DNA of 64,000 nucleotides from the NCBI GenBank assembly GCA_917880885.1, contig OU862920.1, positions 39,653,019 to 39,717,018 on the forward strand. Reading direction: 5' to 3'. How positions within the stretch are numbered: position 1 is the first letter of the stretch; each line of letters starts with the position of its first letter. Positions 55,511 through 64,000 of the stretch are shown here, piece by piece. Source of the DNA: Limnephilus marmoratus. Taxonomy: Eukaryota; Arthropoda; Insecta; Trichoptera; Limnephilidae. The position numbers and the translations under genes are program-made. The notes under the pieces were generated by a model, which was not told the origin of the DNA, did no database searches, and worked only from the letters and a program-made list of their open reading frames with translations.

Positions 55511-56165
55511 GTATGTCATCCATATTTCTAGCAATGTACGCTCACTGCTACTCTTATTCTGCATTTGCCGTCAACTGGACATTGACCTCATGAAGACCAA
55601 AATTTTGCAGAAATGCAAGGATAGGTTTTGGCTTTTGACTTTAGTAAATCTGTGTTTGTTAGGAACCTTATTATTACATATTACTTATACTGAGATAGTC
55701 TGCATAAATTATGTAAGTTCTCAGAGGTCTATTATGGTATATCCCATGTATCATCTGAAGCCTCTGACAGTAGTCCAAACTCTTACATGAAGTTCGCCGG
55801 GGTTGTCACATAGGGTTTGTGGCAGTTTATCCTGGTTCCACAACATATTCATCAGGAATCCTTTTCACATTTCCTATGGATACTTTTCACTCCCAACAGC
55901 TTGCGTATGCCTCGAGATGGTAGTGATCTATTATTGGTACTACCATCTCCCTATATTAGTTTCTATCCACATTTGTTATCTGTCTATGAGCACTTTGGAT
56001 TCTTTCTAGGTGCATTCTCTCTTTCAATAGTAGGATTTGACCCAATTTTCAAAATGAAATTCAGTCGGCACAGGTTTTGCAAGTGATCTCTCCACAACCT
56101 CTTCTAGCTGGCTTCCTTTGCAATCTCCATATTTAACTTCATACCATTTTCTTTGCATATTCCAG

Positions 56166-56400
56166 GCCCGCAGAGGCAGAGAAGTACCGCCTGGAGAAGA
56201 TCGCCGAGGCGCATCGCATCCGTGTTGTCCTGGAAGCGGAGGGAGAGGCGGAAGCTGTGCGCGCCCGAGGAGAGGCTGAGGCCTTTGCCGCCCTCGCACG
56301 TGCAAAGGCAGAGGCCGAGCAGGCTGCCAACAAGGCTGAGGCCTGGAAGGAGTACAAGGAGGCGGCCATGATTGAAATGCTGCTGGAGACATTGCCCAAG
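56166..56400 (+). CDS. Flo1: Flotillin-1, coding exon 7
   Basis: 235 bp; acceptor TATTCCAG, donor GTAAAT; completes phase with exon 6. Encodes [70 protein letters not shown] up to residue 366. This holds the flotillin EA-repeat block that mediates oligomerisation. GC content is high against AT-rich introns, so overlapping ORFs on the other strand are shadows. Confidence 0.96.
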
Positions 56401-57071
56401 GTAAATAATAGTATTAGCATACTTTATAAAAGCAAAGTAAAGGAATAGCTTTAGCAATATATGTAATAACCCTCCATACCAATAAGTGAATCATAATCCA
56501 CATTCGTTAGCTTAGCCTCAAAATGTGACAGCACTAAAAATCAGCACCGATCTCTTGGTTGCAAATTTATCAATCCGTTTGCGACTGGCAAATAATTTCC
56601 GAATTTTAATGGGTAACACTAGCAAAGCTCTTAATTATGATCCAATAAGGCTGGGCGAATTACTGGTTGGAGCACATGTGCGTGAAGGAACCTCGCATAG
56701 GCAGCTCCTGTATGTTCGATCGACGCAGGATCCTTTCCCAAAAACAGATTTATTTTGTCAGAATTTTTTCAAAGACAATCTGGCGATTTAGCGAAGCCGG
56801 TTGAAAGGGGATTGACCTGTACAGATTTTACCCTTAGAATGTGCTAGAGGGGGAGTGGGAGAGAATGTAGTATCATTTCTTTGTATGGGATTTGTCACCT
56901 TCGCAGCTGACAGCCACGTGACCACAATGATGATGATGGTGACGAGACCCCTTCTCCTGCATATGGCAAGAGAGGGGGTTTCATCATTTTCAAATATCAC
57001 CCAGCAAGCAGTTCACAGAGCATATCACTCTCATAACTGGCTTTTCTGATTTTTGTTTACATTTCTTACAG

Positions 57072-57236
57072 GTCGCCGCGGAAGTGGCCGCTCCACTATC
57101 TCAGGCCCGCAAGGTCACGATGGTGTCTTGCGGTGGCGCAGAAGTCGGCGCCGCCAAGCTCACCGGGGAGGTGATGACTATTGTGCAGCGCGTGCCCGAA
57201 GTGGTCCGTGCTTTAACCGGCATTGACATCTCCAAG
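57072..57236 (+). CDS. Flo1: Flotillin-1, coding exon 8
   Basis: 165 bp, acceptor TTTCTTACAG, phase 0. Encodes residues 367-421: [55 protein letters not shown]. This is the conserved C-terminal region of flotillin-1. It can end at donor GTATGG (57237) or read through; see the three alternative tails at 57237-57287, 61375-61434 and 63057-63074. Confidence 0.95.
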
Positions 57237-57287
57237 GTATGGACCGGTTCCAACTACTTACCACTGAGGGCGGCCGTGGACAACTGA
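57237..57287 (+). CDS. Flo1: Flotillin-1 alternative C-terminus A (read-through)
   Basis: Without splicing at 57237, the frame continues 16 codons ([16 protein letters not shown]) to TGA at 57285-57287, giving 437 residues. The stretch is as GC-rich as the exon, and NYLPLRAA loosely resembles the NHKPLRTA end of human flotillin-1. Against it, the exon/intron boundary signal AAG|GTATGG is plausible and two downstream exons fit the same phase. Confidence 0.4.
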   Translation, partial: VWTGSNYLPLRAAVDN

Positions 57288-59404
57288 CTCATACAAGCCC
57301 ATCAACAGGCAATTTATCTTAACTCTGCAACTCTTGGCACCACGTTTAGTTACGTCTAGCACAATCATTTTAGGCATACTTCTCTAGTCCATCCTACTCT
57401 AGTTTTTGTGTACAATGGGCTTGTTTTTGATTCATTCATTAATAAGTTAATTAATAATTCATTGGTACGCTAGAACATTACAACAGGAGAAAATGTCTGT
57501 ATATAATATGGAAAAAAATTGAAGTCACTGAACAATGTAGTTTTATCAATTCTCTTTTATTTGCTCCATATTCTGCACCCGTGAGGTGATTTTTCACAAA
57601 AAACCACTATGCAAATTATCCAATAATTATGATTATTGATGAATGCTGGCATTGGCAGCACAATTAAGAGAGGAGACATTTTTTGGATCTTCTTTGTAGT
57701 TATCTCCGCTTTGGATATTTGTAAAATGTCTGACAGCAGGCTATTCTAATTTGTTATGAAATCTTCCTTGATTGTCTACCATCCTTTCGTATTTGTGTAT
57801 AAAAATCACAAATGAAAATTTAGTTTTTATCTAAACAAAGTTTTAAATAATGCCGGGATTCTTGAGTCAAGGTAAACCTTTAAATAAGACGTTGTTGTTT
57901 ATCATTGGTGTTTATATTTTGATGTTTCATTGATTTTGGAGTCTTGTAGCATCTTCCTTGTACCTATATTTTTTCTACTAACTTTCTCATGGTCTAACAT
58001 TTGAAATGATTGTTTTTGAACTATGTAATTCTAGATTGTTTATACTGCCGTACTAAGCACAATAAGAATATCTATCTTTGTGGGTTTTTCTCCTTCATTT
58101 TTGTGTTTTGTAGGTGTGATATTTTTATGACTGCTCCATATATACAACAGAGGAAAATTATATTTTCAAAGGCGTGTCTGCAAATTTTCGGAAACGAACA
58201 CATTATTCATAGGTTATTTGGGGGTAACTACAATTTTCTAAGTAAATTCAGTGGCATCTATTGCAGTTAAGGCTTATATCGCTTAGTATCTTGAAATACA
58301 TACCGCCAGAGAGCTATAGTTTAAGGTCATTGTTTATATGTGTATCTTTTGCTACGTTTTCCATATTTTTTATATCATTAAATGTATTGTGCAGATAACT
58401 ATTAAACGAAAAAAAAACAAGTGCATTTTCTTGGAATATTTACTTTAGGACTATTTAACGTATGTAGATCAGTAGATGCAGCTTAAATGCCTTTGTTAAG
58501 AGGAGGATAACTACAATCGTCATTAAATACAAACTAATTAACTATTTGGCTGTGGATAATCTCCATAGTCTGGAGCCGGTACCGTGCCCCCGCTGCAGAT
58601 CCTATGCAAAGCCGTTTTAGTATGTTTAACCTGTGACGAGCCGGGGGTGAAGAGGCATCCTTCCTTCCCCTTGCCCTAACAAAGCACCACTTTGAATTTT
58701 GAATTGAATGTTTTGTTGATAAATTTTAAGCTATGGTATATTTTATTGACTGCAACACGTTCACAACACAATAAACTATCCACTAAAACCACATTACTTG
58801 CATTTATTACGTAAATTAATAGGTTTTACGACGTTTTATTCGCGATACACACAGTAATTGCGACCGTTAATTCCGCGCCAAAATCTGACAGCGCATCATC
58901 ATAGAAGAAATCGTCTTAAAAATAATCCAGTGTGGCAATTCGACTGAAATCTTTAAGACTACCAAGAATAATGATGGCGCAAGCGATTTAGACACTGTTT
59001 TTCATACAAATTCGTACATATAAGGGTCAAAATCGCAGACCAAAAGTTTTTCAGAGACAATTTATTTCAAATATTTGAATTATTTTCTCGCGCATGCGCA
59101 AATGAGGCCCGTGTTTTCGAGTTCCTGGCACGTTACCGGTTAATTTTTATATGTTTTTTTTTATGAAAGTTTATTTATGAAAGTGTAGCCGCAGTGGTCG
59201 GGTTTGTAGCTCTTTAAGCCAGTTATCACAAAGTATTTATGGTCGTATTATAATAAAATGTGCAGAAAAAGGTAGATTCAGGAACCTGGTCTAGTTCGTG
59301 TTTTACGGAAAATTTCAAGTAGGGTCGGTAAGTAAAACTGACAATTTTTTTTCAAATATTTTTTGTTTGTATCTGACAGTTGATCGTTATTACGAGACGC
59401 ATTG
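57288..59404 (+). other. 3' UTR or intron 8 of flotillin; no other gene
   Basis: AT-rich. AATAAA at 58770-58775 is the first canonical poly(A) hexamer after tail A. No element ends were paired in this stretch. Confidence 0.45.
58770..58775 (+). terminator. Candidate poly(A) signal for flotillin tail A
   Basis: AATAAA about 1.5 kb after the read-through stop; it would serve the isoform ending at 57287. Confidence 0.25.
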
Positions 59405-59800
59405 TGGTTCGCCACTTTGGTTGGATAGGGTTCTAACTTCGCCTTACCATGTTTTAAGGTTTCAAAGTTTGCAAAGACGAATTTTTGTAATATTTAACAA
59501 TTTTAGTTTATCATATTTTAATGGAAAATATTTAAAAGAGAGGTAGAACCTTGTAAACTATTATGCCCTTGCTGATCGCATATGGTTCTATTTGCAAATT
59601 TAGGTAGTTCTATTAGGTATGTTCTAAAATGGTAAGTTTGTGTTCAATTAAAATATTTTACACAAGATTCAACCTCAAAATCAGAAATTGGTAAATAGAT
59701 AGTTTGCAAAGACGATGAGGAATCGTCTTTGCAAACTTTGACACCTCATATCTCAGAACGAGGTGAAGTGATGTTAGAACGCTATCCAAATGTCGTCTTC
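59405..59800. repeat. Inverted repeat with a perfect 15-bp stem hairpin
   Basis: About 59420-59480 (TTGGATAGGGTTCTAACTTC, TTTCAAAGTTTGCAAAGACG) is inverted at about 59722-59797. At 59702-59736, GTTTGCAAAGACGAT and ATCGTCTTTGCAAAC form a perfect stem with loop GAGGA. This may be two element ends joined tail to tail. Confidence 0.7.
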
Positions 59801-59984
59801 CTGGGAAAATATTCCAACTTAATGATTAACAATAAATTTGAATCAGCGACGGTGCATACACAGGATTTTGGAACTGAATCTGCATTTCATGGCATATTTT
59901 ATGTATGCAAATACAAAATATTATCATGCAAATAAAAATCATGTGTATATCTAAGCAAAACAGGGTAAAATTAAAAACAACATC

Positions 59985-60002
59985 CCCTCCCCCCCCCCCC
60001 TC
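59985..60002 (+). repeat. Poly-C run
   Basis: CCCCTCCC followed by a run of C, about 18 nt. Low-complexity only. Confidence 0.85.
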
Positions 60003-60108
60003 CGTCACGTGCTTAGTACGGCAGTATAATAATTTACTCATTCTTGGAATGGCATTTCAAATAGTTGAAGATAACATTGTACATCTGCTAATACGTATTA
60101 AAATAGAG

Positions 60109-60812
60109 TGTGATCCAATTTGAGTTTCCTGTATCGGCAACACTGTATATTAGACAGTTATCATTAGAGGCACGTGTTTAACCAATAAAATGTTACTTTG
60201 ATAATATACATTTTGACAACAGATTGTTTGACCACCACTCAATGTGTCAAAGTTGTTCAGTTATGGGTGTTAGAGCAGCAGAAAGTTGATGCTGATTTTT
60301 CAAAGGAAATTTTCTTCTCTGATGAGGCACGTTTCCAACTTCTGGGTATGTCAGTAAACAAAATGAGGCGGCATATTGGGCCTTACTTTTTGAAAATGAT
60401 GAATGTCAGAAAGACAGTAACAGTCAATGATGAGCACTATAGGTGCGTGATAACCACTTGTCGTTGTTTAACCATGTTGAAGACAAGTGGTTTCAGCAAG
60501 ATGGCACAACTTACCACAAAAGTTTGATGTTTTGCATGAAAAGTTCAAAGGTTGCATTATTTCGGTGACTAGCCGCCAAGATCACTCGATTTAACGCCAT
60601 TGGATTTTTTTATGGGGTTTTCCCCATCGTTTTAACATCCGCCAAGTTAAATCCGAGATTGCCCCCGAAAGTTACGAAAAAGTAATTGAAAATTATCTCA
60701 AACGAATCAACTGCTGCAGAAGGTCAAGAGGCGGCCATTTGCTTGATATCATTTTCCATAATTAATAATAATATAAAATTTTCGATTAATGAAACTGGAA
60801 TTGGATCATTCT
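60109..60812 (+). pseudogene. Tc1/mariner-type transposase pseudogene with TIRs
   Basis: TGTGATCCAATTTGAGTTTC (60109-60128) and GAAACTGGAATTGGATCATT (60791-60810) are imperfect inverted ends. Inside, on the + strand with shifts: FSKEIFFSDEARFQLLG, RRHIGPYFLK, TVTVNDEHYR, then SLDLTPLDFF, VIENYLKRIN-like sequence and GGHLLDIIFH-like sequence near 60730. FSDEA..F, IGPYFF, the (S)DLTPLDFF catalytic block and the terminal GGH motif are the landmarks of Tc1/mariner transposases in insects. About half the protein is deleted and it is broken. Confidence 0.75.
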
Positions 60813-61374
60813 GTATGTTCTTGTCATAATAAAATATCACATAATACAACATGTCTTTTTTCTGACATATAAGAATTTATTACTTTTAATTAAACAAGTT
60901 AAAGTATTTGTGAAAGTTATTTCCAATTATTTGAAAAACTCATTATCATCACATCAACTTTATCTCTTTTACTATTATTGCTTGAAATCCCGACTCACAG
61001 ACATTTAATGCTTTTAATAATAATTGGTTGTCTCAAAATGCGATTGCTATTGTACATTATACAGATTACTGATATTTGTTGTGAAAAATTCAAGGACATT
61101 CTAAAAGAGTGATTTTAGTAATTTGAAGAAAAAAATCATTCTTTTCCAAATAATATTGAATTCTTTAATTCTCTTCATTCTTTCTGCTGATTAAATGCTG
61201 ACATCTCGATGTCTATGTGTCTTTGGAGAACAATATATATAAGGCTTTTTTCAACATAAATTTGTGTTGTGTCCTTCAATATTTCTCATCAGTTACTCTG
61301 TATTTTGTATTTGTTGCCTAACACATCTGCTTTGCACTCTAGTTTAGTTAACATTTAACACTTTTACCTGACAG
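60813..61374 (+). other. Flotillin intron or 3' UTR; nothing recognised
   Basis: AT-rich sequence leading to the acceptor at 61374. Confidence 0.4.
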
Positions 61375-61434
61375 ATTGGCAGAAGCACTCAAGCAATTTC
61401 GGCTGCGAAAAAACCTCAAGTCGCTCATAAATAG
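61375..61434 (+). CDS. Flo1: Flotillin-1 alternative C-terminus B
   Basis: After a pyrimidine-rich acceptor CTTTTACCTGACAG, phase 0 from exon 8 gives IGRSTQAISAAKKPQVAHK then TAG at 61432-61434 (440-residue protein). The tail is basic and unlike other flotillins I know. A good splice site but no independent support. Confidence 0.3.
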   Translation: MGRSTQAISAAKKPQVAHK

Positions 61435-61991
61435 TTGATATATGTAAGTTTAACAAAAAATGTCAATTCTTTTATAAACTTACATGCACTTGGCTTATTC
61501 CTTTTTATGTTGGATTATTATGTCGGTGTTAAAGGGTAGATTTGTAATATCAATGTAGATTTCATCTATCATTGGGTCTGTAGATTAATTAGGATTTTTT
61601 ATTGTTGTCCTGCATGCACTAATACTTCATTTGTGTTTTCATTTCCCTGTAGTTTAGTTCAAGCCTCAATTGCAAAAAGCTGGTAAGCTCCAAAGAGCAA
61701 GCAATAATATGATTTATCATTAGTCATTTTAGGCAATAATTAAGCTCTGTTCTTTCCCCCATGAAGACACTGGCTTCATTATCAAAATATATAATTAGTC
61801 TAAAAACTGTTCTTTACTATGAAAATATTTTGTTAAAAGTTAAGCTACACAATCAAGATGGACATTTAACCCTGAGACTGCTATCACTTGCAACTTGTAG
61901 CTCGAGGAAGTGCTGTTGCAATTATTGTTGTGTTAGAATTAAAGCAGTGTTTTCATATTTCACTGTTTTTCCAACAAAAAATTTACTTTAA
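61435..61991 (+). other. No gene seen
   Basis: AT-rich. A 76-codon ORF at 61761-61991 has no recognisable domain. Confidence 0.4.
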
Positions 61992-62675
61992 CCCCTCAGA
62001 AAATCGCCAATATGCACTTTTAACGTCTTTAACGAAATGACATTTTACGAAAACTTTGTGTTATTACCGCTTCACAATTAAAGCTCTATAAATGAAACAT
62101 TTCTGAACGTAGCCGAATAGTAAAAACTGTTTTAGAAAGGTTACAAAATAAGCTTTCGAATTATTATATTACAAATAAATATTAATATTTGTAAGTATTA
62201 AAATTTAGAATGCAAACATTAAAAAAATGTGAAAATGACTCACATGATGTTTTTATGTGAAAACAGTACTAAAATCACAGATTATCTAAACAACAATACT
62301 TATTCTATTGTATAAATGTGTAATAAACACTTTTGTCACTTCACTTTTTTATCATTTCATATAAAAATATTTAATAAAAATTAACAATGTCGGGCGCGGT
62401 CGACCCGCCCGTAGGAAATTTGGCAGGATAAATTATGTGTCAGACTGCGCGTCTGACAGAATATTATCTTTATGTATTTCTATGGACAACTTGAATAGAG
62501 ATGTGCAGCATGATTCACTATCGATCTTTCACTTTTTATTTTAGGGATGTAACTAAAACAATAACGGAGTTATAACGGTTTCTATGGAGGCACACGCGCT
62601 GACGTATAAACACACTTATTGTACTTGACTGCTGTCGTATTTTTAACGCATATATCTGCTTACGTTGCGGAGGGG
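61992..62675 (-). mobile_element. piggyBac-like MITE, copy 2 (684 bp)
   Basis: The ends CCCCTCAG and CGGAGGGG are flanked by perfect TTAA at 61988-61991 and 62676-62679. It is the inverted counterpart of 37499-38182, aligned along its full length and the same length. No ORF. Confidence 0.9.
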
Positions 62676-63056
62676 TTAATGAATTTTATAGTAGAAGCAT
62701 GTCTTTTTTTTCGAGTTTCGGTTCCGAATTTAACAGTTAAAAATGTATTCCCACGATCATATAAATAAAAATTGCTGCATTTTTTTCTGTTTCTAGCTAA
62801 TCACAGGTGTTCATTAAAAAAAGATCAACAACTTCGAATTACCTATTTACCAATAAGATAATCAAACTTTACACCAATATGTTTTACTAAATAATATAGG
62901 TAGATATTATTTATCAGCCTATCTTAATAAAATAAGTTTATTTTGCTTATGTTTTATGGTTGTGTTTTGTCTTTTCTTGCGTAGTTAGGTTAAACACAAA
63001 ATGAATCTTATATTAAACTATGCATAATTTGTAATAATTATTATTATTTTTTTCAG

Positions 63057-63074
63057 TCGGTGCGTGCAGCATAA
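63057..63074 (+). CDS. Flo1: Flotillin-1 alternative C-terminus C
   Basis: The acceptor TTATTATTTTTTTCAG at 63041-63056 is the strongest of the three. Phase 0 from exon 8 gives SVRAA then TAA at 63072-63074, a 426-residue protein, the length closest to human flotillin-1 (427). This would make intron 8 about 5.8 kb. I favour it as the main end, on length and splice-site strength only. Confidence 0.5.
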   Translation, partial: SVRAA

Positions 63075-64000
63075 GCTCCGTTAAGTAATGCTACGAAGGG
63101 GTAAAATCTACCTACAGCTGGGGTTGTTGTGTCATATAATCAAAAGAATCTCTTGTATTCGTTGAAGGCTTAAGAAATCTTATCTCTAAGGAATATTTAC
63201 TTCATTTATTCTCTTCTGCTAAAGCTAATTAAGAAAGTCATTACAAACTTGCGGTTTCACCATCAATGTCGTATTGTGGTGGCTCACTAATGGTAAATGA
63301 AGTTGATTAGAGTTGTTTGGATCGGGTGTGTGAAACACACTCAAAGCACAATTGTTTTTCTTCTCATGTGTTCCGCACTCAGGTCATCCCTTTCATATAG
63401 GTTTTATCAGTGATAAGAATTACAGAATACATAACCAACTGAGGCAATATTTTACCCTAGCAAATGGTCATTCGACATGCCAACAAAATTAATTAAGTTG
63501 CAATTTTTACATTGTTTCCATGAGAAACTATGCCATCACGCAAATTGGAATATTCAGCTAAGAAGAAAGAATTTAATATATATTATGATGATTTGACTAG
63601 GTAAAGAAAAATAACAGAAAAATGACCCGTTAAGTTTTTTATTGTGTTAGTATAGTAAACTTTCATCAAATTCACTGCCACATAATTTTTAATTTTTTTT
63701 TGTTCATGGACACAAAATTTGATTATTTGTGTAAATACTTTGTTCTGTAGTTACTTAAAAACATCAAAATTTACACATTACATGACAGAATTGATTAAAT
63801 AATTAACTCAAACGCTGTTAAGTTTCTTAAGTGTGAGGTTTTTTTAAATGCATTTTTAGCTCTGTCGCTTTTTGATGTATAGAGACTGGATTAGAAAAAT
63901 ACAAAGTAATCATTTTGCTTAGAATATGAGCGAATGAGGTCCAGAAATAAATTAAATGGTGTGCCCTTAAATAAATTATTAAGGAACAGTGCAACTGAGG
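63075..64000 (+). other. Probable 3' UTR of flotillin (tail C)
   Basis: AT-rich, no repeat found. AATAAA hexamers at 63946-63951 and 63970-63975. Confidence 0.4.
63946..63975 (+). terminator. Candidate poly(A) signals for flotillin tail C
   Basis: Two AATAAA hexamers 24 bp apart, about 870 bp after the tail C stop codon. Confidence 0.35.

Noticed and set aside
56024..56457. Three - strand ORFs opposite flotillin exon 7
   Set aside because: Shadows produced by the EA-repeat codons; no independent motif.

Overview
The window is animal nuclear DNA, almost certainly from an insect. It is AT-rich, intron-rich and crowded with transposable elements, many nested in one another. Two host genes can be recognised, both on the + strand. 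The mix of tRNA-derived SINE, LINE debris, short TIR elements and one repeat block (49170-49640) resembles moth and butterfly genomes as I remember them. Lepidoptera is therefore my best guess, but it is an inference and other insect orders are not excluded.

Layout. From 1 to about 13100 there is only repeat material: a SINE, 5'-truncated LINE pieces, MITEs and a hAT element with a clean 8-bp target duplication. At 13147-14756 lie two exons of a secreted coiled-coil plus fibrinogen-C-domain protein that looks like scabrous; its signal-peptide exon is not visible. From 15.5 to 26 kb come a second SINE copy, a decayed transposon-type ORF, and a CR1/Jockey-like LINE (20288-24140, - strand) split by a 1.3-kb hAT element. 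From 26209 to the end is flotillin-1, with a 14.6-kb first intron, seven further in-phase coding exons, and a candidate 9-nt in-frame microexon at 45454-45462. Three alternative C-terminal ends are possible: a read-through tail, an exon at 61375 and an exon at 63057. The assembled protein is about 426-443 residues and carries the PHB/SPFH domain followed by the alanine/glutamate-rich flotillin coiled coil.

The flotillin introns hold the richest repeat structure. Intron 1 contains a foldback element whose two arms allow the empty site to be read of a 4.4-kb Tc1/mariner-pogo-type transposon (TA duplication). It also holds an unusual pair of oppositely oriented arrays of a roughly 27-bp motif (36782-36983 and 37252-37387). 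One of two 684-bp piggyBac-like MITEs lies in intron 1 (37499-38182); the other, in opposite orientation, lies at 61992-62675. Intron 4 holds pogo, mariner and piggyBac derivatives and a palindrome with 147-bp arms.

The two host genes show no functional link: one is a secreted patterning-type ligand and the other a membrane scaffold protein. Nothing in the window looks like a bacterial-style system, and no structural RNA gene other than the SINE heads was seen. Exon boundaries and element ends were read by eye from splice sites, reading phase, inverted repeats and target duplications. Family names rest on remembered motifs, not on a search.
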